Below, piece by piece: positions 25,804 through 35,284 of a stretch of 64,000 nucleotides of DNA. The number at the start of each line of letters is the position of its first letter. Position 1 is the first letter of the stretch. The DNA is from Hoeflea ulvae (GTDB lineage: Bacteria > Pseudomonadota > Alphaproteobacteria > Rhizobiales > Rhizobiaceae). Both the position numbers and the translations under genes were made by a program. Location: assembly GCF_026619435.1 (NCBI RefSeq), contig NZ_JAOVZQ010000001.1:255501-319500 (forward strand). The letters are read 5' to 3'. A model generated the notes under the pieces. It did not search any database and was not told where the DNA came from. It saw nothing but the letters and a program-made list of their open reading frames with translations.

Positions 25804-26570
25804 GGGCGCGCACCTCCGGCGCCGATTGCCTGCGCCGCCTGACGCCGCATGGCCTGCACCCGCCGCCTGAGAATTTCGTTGCGCATCGCCATCAGATGCA
25901 GTGTGAAGAAGATCAGCGTATAGGCAACAGCCATCACCAGCAGCGGATAGAGCATCGAGGGATGAATGGTCGGGCCGTCAAGCCGCATAACGCTGGCCGG
26001 CTGGTGCAGCGTGTTCCACCAGTCGACCGAAAACTTGATGATCGGGATATTGATGAAGCCGACCAGGGTCAGCACCGCGGCCGGACGGGCGGCGCGGGCC
26101 GGATCATCCATCGCCCTGTGCAGCGCCATCAGCCCCAGATACATCAAAAACAGCACGAAGACCGAGGTCAGCCGCGCGTCCCACACCCACCAGGTGCCCC
26201 ACATCGGCCGGCCCCAGAGCGAACCGGTGAGCAGCGACAGGAAGGTAAACGCTGCACCGATCGGCAGCGCCGTCTTGGCCGCGACATCGGCCAGCGGATG
26301 GCGCCAGACCAGCGTGCCGATCGAGGCAATCGCCATCACCGAATAGCACATCATCGCCAGCCACGCCGCCGGCACATGGATGAACATGATCCTGACCGTG
26401 ATGCCCTGCTGGTAATCCTCGGGGGCGGCAAAGGACATGTAGAGCCCGACCAGCAGCGACACGACCGCCGCTGTGGCCAGATAGGGCAGGATTCGCCCCG
26501 ACAGGGCGAGAAACCGGGTCGGATTGGCGAGGCTGGTAAACCAGCCCTGGGATGCGGTGGTGTCACTCAT
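25800..26570 (-). CDS. ccmC: Heme lyase/export permease CcmC
   Basis: A 256-aa, six-helix inner-membrane protein that presents heme to CcmE. The periplasmic tryptophan-rich WWD motif is visible as MWGTWWVWDARLTS, with the flanking histidines in MFIHVPAAWLAM and near SVDWWNTLHQPASV. It lies 44 bp after ccmB. The family identity is secure. Confidence 0.95.
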   Translation of the reverse strand: MSDTTASQGWFTSLANPTRFLALSGRILPYLATAAVVSLLVGLYMSFAAPEDYQQGITVRIMFIHVPAAWLAMMCYSVMAIASIGTLVWRHPLADVAAKTALPIGAAFTFLSLLTGSLWGRPMWGTWWVWDARLTSVFVLFLMYLGLMALHRAMDDPARAARPAAVLTLVGFINIPIIKFSVDWWNTLHQPASVMRLDGPTIHPSMLYPLLVMAVAYTLIFFTLHLMAMRNEILRRRVQAMRRQAAQAIGAGGARP

Positions 26571-26614
26571 GGCTTTTTTCTAATGCTTGCCGCGTCCGGT
26601 TTCAATGCGGCAAA

Positions 26615-27277
26615 TCAATCCGCCGCTCCTTTGAGCGCCGCAGCCGCCGCAACCGGGCCCAGCGCGGCAAAAAACAGCGCAATCGCCGACAGGATCATGA
26701 AAGGCGGCAAAAACGGATCGGGATCGGTCACCGCCGCATAGGATGCGCTGACGCCGAAAATCAGGATCGGGATCGCCAGCGGCAGGATCAGGATCGAGAC
26801 CAGCAACCCGCCGCGCGGCAGCACCACGGCGACAGCGGCGCCGACCGCGCCGATGAACGAGATCGCCGGCGTGCCGACCAGCAGCGTGAGCATCACCGCC
26901 CCGGTCGCCGTCGCGCTCATGTTCATCAGAAGACCCAGCAAGGGCGCGGCCAGCACCAGCGGCAGGCCGGTGGCGAGCCAGTGGGCCAGGCTTTTGACAA
27001 ACACCGTCAGCACCAGCGAAAACCAGTCCTGCATCACCAGCATGTCGAGCGAGCCGTCCTCGCGGTCGGCCTGAAACAGACGGTCGAGGCCGAGCAGCGA
27101 GGCCAGCAGTGCGCCGATCCACAGGATCGCCGGGCCGATCCGCGCCAGCAGATTGAGATCCGGACCGATGCCGAAGGGAATGACCGCCACCACGGCGAGG
27201 AAGAACAGCACGCCCAGCATCGCCGCCCCGCCCGAGCGGGTGGCAATCGCCAGATCGCGTTTGAGCAGCGCCATCAT
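26615..27277 (-). CDS. ccmB: Heme ABC exporter permease CcmB
   Basis: A 220-aa inner-membrane protein, the same length as E. coli CcmB, with six helices. Family signatures include LLARIGPAILWIGALLASLL, then GSLDMLV and ATGLPLVLAAPLLGLL, and RGGLLVSILILPLAIPILIF. I start at ATG 27277, which overlaps the ccmA stop as ATGA; an in-frame GTG at 27283 is less likely. With CcmA and CcmC it forms the complex charging CcmE with heme. Confidence 0.94.
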   Translation of the reverse strand: MMALLKRDLAIATRSGGAAMLGVLFFLAVVAVIPFGIGPDLNLLARIGPAILWIGALLASLLGLDRLFQADREDGSLDMLVMQDWFSLVLTVFVKSLAHWLATGLPLVLAAPLLGLLMNMSATATGAVMLTLLVGTPAISFIGAVGAAVAVVLPRGGLLVSILILPLAIPILIFGVSASYAAVTDPDPFLPPFMILSAIALFFAALGPVAAAAALKGAAD

Positions 27278-27924
27278 GTCCACGACTCCCCGGAGCTTGA
27301 GGCCGCGCGGTGAACGCCGGAGAGTTCGAGCGACTGGATATTGTGGAGCCCCAGCGGCTGATGCGTAGCGGCAATCGCCAGCCCGCCCTTCTTCAGATGA
27401 TCGCCAACCAGATCGGCAAACAGCTGGTCCGAGCGCTTGTCGAGCGCCGCCGTCGGCTCATCAAGCAGCCACAAGGGCCGCGCCGCCACCAGCAGCCGCG
27501 CCAGCGCAATGCGGCGCTGCTGGCCGGCGGAAAGATAGCCAAAGGGCAGATGCGCGACGCCGGTGAGGCCCACGGCATCGATCGCCGCATCCACCGACAG
27601 GCCCTCGCCGCTGTCGCTTGCGTGAAAGCTTTTCCAGAATGCCAGGTTCTCGGCCACCCGCAGCTCGCGCTTCATGGCGTTGCGATGGCCGAGATAATGG
27701 GCGAAATCTGGCACCGGCAGCACCGCGCCGTCATCGCCGGTGAGCAGGAAACGGCCCGAATCAGCCGCCAGCAGGCCGGCAAGCAGCCGCAGAAGCGTCG
27801 ATTTTCCAGATCCGTTGGGTCCGGTGATGACCAGCGCCTGCCCGCGCGACAGCGAAAAGCCCACATCTTCGAACAGCACGCTGTCGCCGCGCCGTCCCTT
27901 GAGTTTCGTGGCTATCGCCTGCAT
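27274..27924 (-). CDS. ccmA: Heme ABC exporter ATP-binding protein CcmA
   Basis: A 216-aa ATPase. Walker A GPNGSGKST, signature LSAGQQRRIALARLL and Walker B PLWLLDEPTAALD are seen, with the switch histidine in AIAATHQPLG. ATG 27924 has a GGGGG run upstream; ATG 27936 is an alternative. It is the first gene of the ccm operon and divergent from acnA. Its hydrolysis drives release of holo-CcmE. Confidence 0.93.
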   Translation of the reverse strand: MQAIATKLKGRRGDSVLFEDVGFSLSRGQALVITGPNGSGKSTLLRLLAGLLAADSGRFLLTGDDGAVLPVPDFAHYLGHRNAMKRELRVAENLAFWKSFHASDSGEGLSVDAAIDAVGLTGVAHLPFGYLSAGQQRRIALARLLVAARPLWLLDEPTAALDKRSDQLFADLVGDHLKKGGLAIAATHQPLGLHNIQSLELSGVHRAASSSGESWT

Positions 27925-28233
27925 CGGCCCCCGCATTCGGCCCGCTCGCGGAGCCCGGCTGTCCAGTTTCTTACCATCGCCCAGAAAACATTCGACAAAA
28001 AATATCGAAATGGGCCTTTGGTTGATCTGGCACGTTCTTACGAAATTATCTATAAGGCCCGCAACCACGCCAGCGGTCGGCGTGAATTCCACCTAGCGCC
28101 GAACATGACACCCCGCGAAGGCGTCACGGGCGGACAGCGGAAATGACCGTACCCGCACCCTTCTCCGCGCCGCCGGCGCGCGACAAGGTGTTTGCCTTCA
28201 AAATTCGGCTGAACTGACGAAAGCGAGTTGCCT
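27925..28233. promoter_or_regulatory. Divergent ccmA / acnA control region
   Basis: A 309-bp gene-free stretch between divergent operons. On the plus strand TATAAG (28051-28056), 17 bp after a weak TGGCAC, is a candidate acnA -10. An A/T-rich dyad TTCGA-N9-TCGAA (27991-28009) could be an operator. No strong consensus -35 is seen for either direction. Confidence 0.35.
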
Positions 28234-30924
28234 GTGGCCAAATCACTCGACAGCTTCAACTGCCGTTCCGTCCTCAATGTCGAGGGCACCGACTATGTCT
28301 ATTACAGCCTGATCGAGGCCGAGAAGAACGGCCTCACCGGGATCTCGAAACTTCCTTTTTCGATGAAGGTGATTCTCGAGAACCTGCTGCGCAACGAGGA
28401 CGGCGGTACAGTCAAGAAGGCTGACATCCTTGCTGTTGCAGCCTGGCTGACCGACAAGGGCACCGCCGGAAGCGAAATCGCTTACCGTCCGGCCCGCGTG
28501 CTGATGCAGGACTTCACCGGCGTCCCCGCCGTGGTCGACCTGGCGGCCATGCGCGACGCCATGGTGTCGCTCGGCGGCGATCCGCAGAAGATCAACCCGC
28601 TGGTGCCCGTCGATCTGGTCATCGACCACTCGGTCATCGTCGATGAATTCGGCACGCCTCAGGCGCTGGGCCACAATGTCGAGCGCGAATATGAGCGCAA
28701 CGGCGAGCGCTACCGCTTTCTCAAATGGGGCCAGCAGGCCTTCAAGAATTTCCGCGTCGTGCCCCCCGGCACCGGCATCTGCCACCAGGTCAATCTCGAA
28801 TATCTGGGCCAGACCGTGTGGACCAAGGACGAAGACGGCGAAATCACCGCCTATCCCGACACCTGCGTCGGCACCGACAGCCACACCACCATGATCAATG
28901 GTCTGGGTGTGCTGGGCTGGGGCGTGGGCGGCATCGAGGCCGAAGCAGCCATGCTCGGCCAGCCGATTTCCATGCTGCTGCCGGAAGTCATCGGCTTCCG
29001 CCTCACCGGCGCGCTCAAGGAAGGCGTCACCGCCACCGACCTGGTGCTGACCGTGGTGCAGATGCTGCGCAAGAAGGGCGTTGTCTCGAAATTCGTCGAA
29101 TTCTTCGGCCCCGGCCTTGATTCGATGTCGCTCGCCGACCGCGCCACCATCGGCAATATGGGTCCGGAATACGGCGCGACCTGCGGCTTCTTCCCGGTTG
29201 ATGAGGAAACCATCAACTACCTGACCATTTCGGGCCGCGAAGAAAACCGCATCAAGCTGGTCGAAGCCTATTCCAAGGCGCAAGGCATGTGGCGCACGTC
29301 TGGCGCCGCCGATCCGGTCTTCACCGACACGCTGGATCTCGATCTCGGCTCCGTGGTGCCGTCGATGGCCGGTCCGAAGCGTCCCGAAGGCCGCATTCCG
29401 CTGGAAGGCATCGCCGCCGGCTTCGCCAAGTCGCTGGAAGACGAATACAAGAAGCCCGGTCAGCTCGAGAACCGCTACCAGGTCGAGGGCGAGGACTATG
29501 ATCTGGGCCATGGCGACGTCGCCATTGCCGCGATCACGTCCTGCACCAACACCTCCAACCCGAGCGTGCTGATCGGCGCCGGCCTGCTGGCCCGCAACGC
29601 CCGCGCCAAGGGTCTGAAGACCAAGCCATGGGTGAAGACATCGCTGGCTCCCGGCAGCCAGGTGGTGGCCGAATATCTGGCCAAGTCCGGCCTGCAGGAC
29701 GATCTCGATGCGCTCGGCTTCAACCTGGTCGGCTTTGGCTGCACCACCTGCATCGGCAATTCCGGCCCGCTGCCGGCGCCGGTGTCCAAGACCATCAACG
29801 ACAAGGGTCTTATCGCCGCCGGCGTGTTGTCGGGCAACCGCAACTTCGAAGGCCGGATTTCGCCGGACGTGCAGGCCAACTACCTGGCTTCGCCGCCGCT
29901 GGTGGTGGCCTATGCGCTGGCAGGTTCGGTGCAGAAGGACCTCACCGTCGAGCCGATCGGCGATGACAAGGACGGCAACCCCGTGTTCCTGAAGGATATC
30001 TGGCCCTCCAGTCAGGAGATCCAGGAATTCATCATGAAATACGTCACCCGCGCACTCTACGCGGCCAAATATGCCGACGTGTTCAAGGGTGACGAGAACT
30101 GGCAGGCCGTGGAAGTTCCCTCCAGCCAGACCTATGCATGGGACGACAATTCGACCTATGTGCAGAACCCGCCCTATTTCGAGGGCATGGGCAAGACCGG
30201 TGGCGGCATTGCCGACATCAAGGGTGCGCGCGTGCTGGGTCTGTTCGGTGACAAGATCACCACCGACCACATCTCTCCGGCAGGCTCCATCAAGGCCCAG
30301 TCGCCCGCAGGCGCCTATCTGATGGATCATGGCGTCGGCGTGATGGACTTCAACCAGTACGGTACCCGTCGCGGCAATCACGAAGTGATGATGCGCGGCA
30401 CCTTCGCCAATATCCGGTTGCGCAACCACATGCTCGGACCGAACGGCCGTGAAGGCGGATACACCTTCCACTACCCGTCCCGCGAAGAGGTCTCGATCTA
30501 CGATGCGGCGATGCAGTACAAGGCCGAAGGCGTGCCGCTGGTGATTTTCGCCGGCGCCGAATACGGCAATGGCTCATCGCGTGACTGGGCCGCCAAGGGC
30601 ACCAACCTGCTCGGCGTCCGCGCCGTCATCGCCCAGTCCTACGAGCGCATCCACCGCTCCAACCTGGTCGGCATGGGCGTGATCCCGTTTGTCTTCGAGG
30701 ACGGCACATCCTGGGAAAGCCTCGGCCTGAAGGGCGACGAGACGGTGTCGATCGACGGACTGGCCAATGTCCAGCCCGGCGAGAAGAAGATCGCCAAGGT
30801 CACTTTCGCCGACGGCACGGTCAAGGATGTACCGCTGATCTGCCGCGTTGATACGCTCGACGAGCTCGGCTATCTCAAGAATGGCGGCATCCTGCAGACG
30901 GTTCTGCGCGACCTGGCCGCCTGA
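28234..30924 (+). CDS. acnA: Aconitate hydratase A
   Basis: An 896-aa cytosolic iron-sulfur enzyme interconverting citrate and isocitrate in the TCA cycle. The three [4Fe-4S] ligands are in [10 protein letters not shown] and GCTTCIGN. The swivel domain is present with [13 protein letters not shown] and the late [12 protein letters not shown] start at GTG 28234 ([12 protein letters not shown]), because the in-frame TTG at 28228 lacks support. A strong intrinsic terminator follows at 30953. The antisense frames seen over it are shadows. Confidence 0.97.
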   Translation: MAKSLDSFNCRSVLNVEGTDYVYYSLIEAEKNGLTGISKLPFSMKVILENLLRNEDGGTVKKADILAVAAWLTDKGTAGSEIAYRPARVLMQDFTGVPAVVDLAAMRDAMVSLGGDPQKINPLVPVDLVIDHSVIVDEFGTPQALGHNVEREYERNGERYRFLKWGQQAFKNFRVVPPGTGICHQVNLEYLGQTVWTKDEDGEITAYPDTCVGTDSHTTMINGLGVLGWGVGGIEAEAAMLGQPISMLLPEVIGFRLTGALKEGVTATDLVLTVVQMLRKKGVVSKFVEFFGPGLDSMSLADRATIGNMGPEYGATCGFFPVDEETINYLTISGREENRIKLVEAYSKAQGMWRTSGAADPVFTDTLDLDLGSVVPSMAGPKRPEGRIPLEGIAAGFAKSLEDEYKKPGQLENRYQVEGEDYDLGHGDVAIAAITSCTNTSNPSVLIGAGLLARNARAKGLKTKPWVKTSLAPGSQVVAEYLAKSGLQDDLDALGFNLVGFGCTTCIGNSGPLPAPVSKTINDKGLIAAGVLSGNRNFEGRISPDVQANYLASPPLVVAYALAGSVQKDLTVEPIGDDKDGNPVFLKDIWPSSQEIQEFIMKYVTRALYAAKYADVFKGDENWQAVEVPSSQTYAWDDNSTYVQNPPYFEGMGKTGGGIADIKGARVLGLFGDKITTDHISPAGSIKAQSPAGAYLMDHGVGVMDFNQYGTRRGNHEVMMRGTFANIRLRNHMLGPNGREGGYTFHYPSREEVSIYDAAMQYKAEGVPLVIFAGAEYGNGSSRDWAAKGTNLLGVRAVIAQSYERIHRSNLVGMGVIPFVFEDGTSWESLGLKGDETVSIDGLANVQPGEKKIAKVTFADGTVKDVPLICRVDTLDELGYLKNGGILQTVLRDLAA

Positions 30925-30952
30925 CCAAATCCTGCTCGAGACACCTGACTTC

Positions 30953-30984
30953 AACCCGCCGGTCATCAGACCGGCGGGTTTTTT
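30953..30984 (+). terminator. Intrinsic terminator of acnA
   Basis: Perfect 11-bp stem AACCCGCCGGT / ACCGGCGGGTT with a six-base loop and a run of six T. It lies 28 bp after the acnA stop. Confidence 0.93.
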
Positions 30985-31018
30985 CATGCCCGCCCGGACC
31001 GGCCTGCGCGGCCTCCGC

Positions 31019-31702
31019 TCAGACGATGGGTTCCAGCGGGCCGATATGGAGCTGTCCCTCAAAGGCGATGGCGATGGAATCGAATCTCTTCGGATCCGGA
31101 AGCGGTTCCTCAAACCGGACCGGGCCATCAAAGATGGCCTTCTTGCAGGCACCGGGCAGCGTGGCTGTGAATTCCATCAACAAGGTCCGGCCGGTAAAAC
31201 CGAACGGCCCCCTGTTGTGCAGATCGAACTGGTAATTGATGCACGGCGCAAACACATTTGCCACGACAATCAAGGTTTCAGGCCCCGGCGGCATGGCATT
31301 GACCCAGGCATTGAAGGAATTGATCCGCACGCCGGATGGCGGCAGGGCAGCGGCCTCCAGCGCGATCACGTCCCCCGGTTTCGGTATCGAAGTACCGCTC
31401 ACGCCGACAATCTCGTCATTAACCACCGCATAGGCAACCAGGCTGGACTTTCCGTCGGTCAGGGGGATACGTTCGATCCGGAAAGTCAGCGCCTTGACCG
31501 CTTCCGTGCAGGGCCCGTCATGCCTGACAATGTCAAGGGTGACGCCTTCCGCTTCGGGAAAGGACACCGCGCCATCCGGAACCCCCAGCGTTGCACCGGC
31601 TGCCGAGTAGCAGCCATTGGGAACAACGACAATTGCTTCCATCGTGTAGGTTTTCAAACTCGGATCGATCACCAGTCGAACAATAGGTTTGAACATCGTC
31701 AT
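31019..31702 (-). CDS. Hypothetical protein, no family recognised
   Basis: A 227-aa protein, probably cytosolic: no signal peptide or membrane segment. Four cysteines fall in NGCYS, GPCTEA, APCINYQF and GACKKA. The composition is beta-rich with many Pro/Gly/Val, suggesting an all-beta fold. AGGAG lies 7 nt before ATG 31702, so it is likely expressed. It faces acnA tail-to-tail and is divergent from the DUF1223 gene, sitting between two genes that are often neighbours in rhizobia. I offer no function. Confidence 0.65.
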   Translation of the reverse strand: MTMFKPIVRLVIDPSLKTYTMEAIVVVPNGCYSAAGATLGVPDGAVSFPEAEGVTLDIVRHDGPCTEAVKALTFRIERIPLTDGKSSLVAYAVVNDEIVGVSGTSIPKPGDVIALEAAALPPSGVRINSFNAWVNAMPPGPETLIVVANVFAPCINYQFDLHNRGPFGFTGRTLLMEFTATLPGACKKAIFDGPVRFEEPLPDPKRFDSIAIAFEGQLHIGPLEPIV

Positions 31703-31952
31703 GATCTACTCCTCCCGCAAAAAGACAATATGGAACAATACACCATTTCAGCGGCCACTCCAAACAATGATACTTCAACTATTGTGAGTAATGCTTGATT
31801 CCTGCAGCAACCGGAACCGGCTCTCGCCGCGCGCGTTGATGAAATGGAGCCGTTCCGCCTCTCACCGCAACGTGATTTGGCCGTGTCCGGGACTCCGCGC
31901 TACATTTCCTCACCATACGGAGTATCCTCCGACAAAAAACGGACCCAATCGC

Positions 31953-32711
31953 ATGACCGCCCGCTCCTGTTTCCTTGCATTTGCCCTGCCGCTCCTGACG
32001 GTGGCCACCAGCCTTTCCGCCCCGTCGATGGCACGGGCCGGCGAATTCAAGGGTGTGGTGGAACTGTTCACCAGCCAGGGCTGTTCTTCCTGCCCGCCGG
32101 CGGACGCGGAACTGGCGCGACTGGTCAAGGAAGGCGACGTGCTGGCGCTGAGCTACCATGTCGACTACTGGAATTATCTCGGCTGGGCCGACACGCTGTC
32201 GAGCGCCGCCAATACCGAGCGCCAATATGGCTATGCCCGCACGCTCAGGCGCAACAATGTCTACACGCCGCAAATGGTCATCAATGGCCAGAAACACACC
32301 AATGGCGCCGACCGCCAGGAAGTCGACAGGATCATCAAGACCCTGTCCGACGAAGGCGCGGGGCTGACGGTGGACGTGGCGGCGAAGATCGACGGCATCG
32401 GACTGAAGATTTCGGTGGGCGCGGGCGAGGGCAAGGCCAATATCGTGGCGGTCTATTTCGACGAGACCACCGAAGTGGACATCCAGCGCGGCGAGAACAG
32501 CGGCCGCGCCATCACCTATCACCACAGCGTGCGCGAGATGGAGACCATCGGCATGTGGGACGGCGAGGCCATGAGCCTGATGCTGCCCGCCTCGGTGATG
32601 TCGGCCCATCCCGGGCGCGGCTGCGCCATCCTGCTGCAGGTGGTCGGCAAGGACGGCGCGCCCGGACGCATTCTCGGCGCAAGCGTGATCGAGCCCGGCA
32701 GCTCGACCTGA
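31953..32711 (+). CDS. DUF1223-family exported thioredoxin-fold protein
   Basis: A 252-aa protein with a signal peptide (1-30, ending SMARA). It then has VVELFTSQGCSSCPPADAEL, a CxxC in a thioredoxin-like fold, and YHVDYWNYLGWAD. This is the DUF1223 signature; the domain is secreted and common in alphaproteobacteria, with no established activity. I start at ATG 31953, since upstream in-frame sequence has no signal peptide. In related genomes it often follows acnA. Confidence 0.9.
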   Translation: MTARSCFLAFALPLLTVATSLSAPSMARAGEFKGVVELFTSQGCSSCPPADAELARLVKEGDVLALSYHVDYWNYLGWADTLSSAANTERQYGYARTLRRNNVYTPQMVINGQKHTNGADRQEVDRIIKTLSDEGAGLTVDVAAKIDGIGLKISVGAGEGKANIVAVYFDETTEVDIQRGENSGRAITYHHSVREMETIGMWDGEAMSLMLPASVMSAHPGRGCAILLQVVGKDGAPGRILGASVIEPGSST

Positions 32712-32736
32712 CCCCAGCCTGGCAGGCTCCGGAAAC

Positions 32737-32763
32737 AAAAAAGGACCGGCATCATGCCGGTCC
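32737..32763 (-). terminator. Intrinsic terminator-like hairpin oriented to the minus strand
   Basis: Perfect 9-bp stem GGACCGGCA / TGCCGGTCC with a three-base loop. On the minus strand it is followed by six T (32742-32737), a good terminator. On the plus strand only AAGTTTA follows, so it serves the DUF1223 gene poorly. No minus-strand gene ends here, which is unexplained. Confidence 0.6.
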
Positions 32764-33179
32764 AAGTTTATGGGGGGCTGCCTCACGCTCCAGTCGCGGG
32801 AACGGGCTGAGGCTGCGCGGCGCATCCGTTTTCCGGTCACCAGGACAGGAATATGTCAGCACGCACGGACGATCCGTTCCGGGAACCCCGAGGGGCTGGG
32901 GGCTGAAAAACGAGATCCCCGGTTCGAACCTTCTGAGGCAACGCGACAACAATTGCCGCCAAATCGGGCGTGGATTTGGCTGAAATGCGGCCCAATTATG
33001 CCAATCTCCCGTTTCGTGGCTGCGCCCGGTCAACAAAGACAACGCCGCGACTTGTTTCGTGATGGTGCAACGCGGGATTGTTTCCGGGCCTTCCGGATTG
33101 TGAAAAGAATGTCGCATCCCTTGAAATTGAGACCGTGTCAGGCACACTGAACCGATGACAATGATTTGCAGTCCACATA
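32764..33179. other. Gene-free stretch between DUF1223 and DUF2794 genes
   Basis: About 416 bp without a convincing reading frame on either strand. It is bounded on the left by a terminator pointing to the minus strand. A GGTTCGAACC motif at about 32922-32931 recalls a tRNA T arm, but flanking bases do not pair. A minus-strand small RNA is possible; no promoter was identified with confidence. Confidence 0.4.
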
Positions 33180-33569
33180 ATGGCTGACGGGGCGGAGTAT
33201 TCGACAAGCCGCAATGCGGGCGGCGCCGCCGCGACAGTCGATCTGGCCGAACACCGCCGCCGCAACACGCCCGAGCCGGTGACCTTCCAGCGCCGCGAAC
33301 TGGACCGCATCCTGCAGGTCTATGGCCGCATGGTGGCCGAGGGCCACTGGCGCGACTACGCCATTGACCATCTGCGCGACCGGGCGATCTTCTCGGCTTT
33401 CCGCCGCAGCAGCGAAGTGCCGCTCTACCGCATCGAGAAAGATCCCTCCCGCGCCCGCAAGCAGGGCGCTTTCGCCATCATTTCCGCCGCCGGCATGGTG
33501 CTCAAGCGCGGCCATGAGCTCGAAACCGTGCTGCGCTATTTCGACAAGGCGCCGCGCGTGGTGCGCTGA
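33180..33569 (+). CDS. DUF2794-family protein
   Basis: A 129-aa protein. The family core is seen as VTFQRRELDRILQVYGRMVA, then GHWRDYAIDHLRDRAIFSAF and FRRSSEVPLYRIEKDP. DUF2794 is a widespread alphaproteobacterial family of unknown role, predicted cytosolic. No clear Shine-Dalgarno precedes ATG 33180. Neighbours give no functional hint. Confidence 0.88.
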   Translation: MADGAEYSTSRNAGGAAATVDLAEHRRRNTPEPVTFQRRELDRILQVYGRMVAEGHWRDYAIDHLRDRAIFSAFRRSSEVPLYRIEKDPSRARKQGAFAIISAAGMVLKRGHELETVLRYFDKAPRVVR

Positions 33570-33664
33570 CAGGCTTAAATCCACGAACAATCTGCTTTGT
33601 CGAATTTCGTCGTATGCCTGTTGCTCATCTGAAAAAGTAACTGTCCCCGAATTTTGTCCGTTTT

Positions 33665-34216
33665 TCACCCGGTAAACAGCGTGCCCGGATAGATCTCGGG
33701 GTCCGGATCGGTAGCCTTGCCCTCGCCCAGCGGCCTTTGCATGAACACCGTATCGAGCCATTTGCCGTGCTTGTGGCCCGAGCCGGTGATCATGCCGGAG
33801 CTCACAAAACCCGCCTTCTGGTGCACCGCGATCGAGGCCGGATGGGCACCGCCGATCACCGCGATCATCTGCCGGAATCCGAGGCTCTCGCATCGGGAGA
33901 TCAAGGCCTGCAGCAACGCCAGCCCAGCACCCCGGCCGCGGGCTTCGGGCGCCAGATAGATCGAATCCTCGACCAGCCAGCGATAGGCCGGGCGGGTGCG
34001 GAACGCCGAGGCATAGGCATAGCCCAGAACTGCGCCCTCAGCGTCCGTGGCGATCAGATAGGGATAGCCGCTACCCGTGATGGCTGCCATCCGGCGCTCC
34101 ATCTCGGCCGCGTCCGGCGCCACAAGCTCGTAGCTCGCGACGCCATTGACAACGCTGTCTGTGTAGATGCGGGTGATGTCCGTGAGATCGGCAGGCGTTG
34201 CATCGCGAATGATCAT
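33665..34216 (-). CDS. GNAT N-acetyltransferase, phosphinothricin acetyltransferase-like
   Basis: A 183-aa GNAT enzyme. The start IIRDATPADLTDITRIYTDS and the acetyl-CoA loop EARGRGAGLALLQALI match the Pat/MnaT group. AVIGGAHPASIAVHQKAGF is the family C-terminal motif. Members acetylate phosphinothricin, methionine sulfone or related amino acids; the substrate here is not determinable. It is convergent on DUF2794. Confidence 0.87.
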   Translation of the reverse strand: MIIRDATPADLTDITRIYTDSVVNGVASYELVAPDAAEMERRMAAITGSGYPYLIATDAEGAVLGYAYASAFRTRPAYRWLVEDSIYLAPEARGRGAGLALLQALISRCESLGFRQMIAVIGGAHPASIAVHQKAGFVSSGMITGSGHKHGKWLDTVFMQRPLGEGKATDPDPEIYPGTLFTG

Positions 34217-34274
34217 GGAAGGCTGGTCCGGTGGGTCAGGCCTCCGGTGTATCGCCGCTGCGCCACGCGGCCAA

Positions 34275-34303
34275 CAAAAAAGGCGACCCGAGGGCCGCCT
34301 TTT
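34275..34303 (-). terminator. Terminator of the Bax-inhibitor-1 family gene
   Basis: On the minus strand AGGCGGCCC / GGGTCGCCT pair (one G-U) and are followed by TTTTTTG (34280-34274). A T5 on the plus side makes it partly bidirectional, so it could also stop other transcripts. It lies about 22 bp beyond the stop at 34325. Confidence 0.8.
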
Positions 34304-34324
34304 TCTTGATCAGTGTCGTGCCGA

Positions 34325-35101
34325 CTACTCGCGGTTGCCGAGGAAGTGCAGCAGGAACATGAACAGGTTGATGAAGTCGAGATACAGACGCAGCGCGCCC
34401 ATGATGGCCTTGCGGCCAGCCGTGGCGTCGGTGTCGCCTTCATAATACATCGACTTGATCTGCTGCGTGTCATAGGCGGTCAGGCCTGCGAAGATCAGCA
34501 CGCCGATCGCCGAGATGGCGAACTGCAGAGCGCTCGACTGCAGGAAGATGTTGACCACCATGGCGATGATCAGGCCGAACAGGCCCATCATCAGGAACGA
34601 GCCCATCGCCGACAGGTCCTTCTTGGTCGTGTAACCGTAGAGCGACAGGGCGCCGAACGAGGCAGCGGTCACGAAGAAGGTCTGCGTGATCGAGGCGCCG
34701 GTATAGACCAGGAAGATCGACGACAGCGAAACGCCCATCAGCGCGGCGAACACCCAGAAGGTGGTCTGCGCGGCAGAAACGCTCATCTTTTCGATGCGGG
34801 CGCTCAGGAAGAACACCATGGCGAGCGGCGCCAGCATCACCACCCATTTGAGCGGCGAACCGTAAAGCGCTGTGCCCAGGCCGGTCAGCATCTTGCCATT
34901 GCCGAGCGTTGCGACGGCAGCGGCCGGATCATTTGTGGTTGCGAACAATGCGATGGCGTAGGCGGCAACACCTGTGATGCCCAGGCCCAGTGCCATCAGA
35001 TTGTAGACGCGCAGCATGTAGGCGCGAAGGCCTTCATCTATGTCGGCGCCTGCATAGGTGCCGTTGACTGCGCGGACATTCGAATTGCGAAGGTCAGCCA
35101 T
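34325..35101 (-). CDS. Bax inhibitor-1/YccA-family membrane protein
   Basis: A 258-aa inner-membrane protein with seven predicted helices. Family features are YMLRVYNLMALGLGITGVAA at the N-terminus, then LTAYDTQQIKSMYYEG and ALRLYLDFINLFMFLLHFLG. Bacterial members are calcium/proton leak channels or FtsH modulators by analogy. ATG 35101 has AGAGG upstream and yields the family N-terminus MADLRNSN. Confidence 0.92.
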   Translation of the reverse strand: MADLRNSNVRAVNGTYAGADIDEGLRAYMLRVYNLMALGLGITGVAAYAIALFATTNDPAAAVATLGNGKMLTGLGTALYGSPLKWVVMLAPLAMVFFLSARIEKMSVSAAQTTFWVFAALMGVSLSSIFLVYTGASITQTFFVTAASFGALSLYGYTTKKDLSAMGSFLMMGLFGLIIAMVVNIFLQSSALQFAISAIGVLIFAGLTAYDTQQIKSMYYEGDTDATAGRKAIMGALRLYLDFINLFMFLLHFLGNRE

Positions 35102-35284
35102 GTTTTCCTCTTTATAAGCCCCGATATTGATTACGGTGTCGGGTTCAAGATCCCAGGCGCCGCTGTGGGGCTCCAGCATGCCTGCCCTCCAATATGAGCA
35201 TGATCAGCGCCCACGACAAGGCCCCTTGTGCTGCAAGTTGCGCCGAAACCTATGTGTTTGCTTAATAAATGCGCCGGATCGACC

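Noticed and set aside
28243..30471. 742-codon open frame antisense to acnA.
   Set aside because: Shadow frame caused by high GC; acnA is clearly the coding strand.
32915..32940. GGTTCGAACC resembling a tRNA T arm.
   Set aside because: Flanking bases do not form the stem or the rest of a cloverleaf on either strand.
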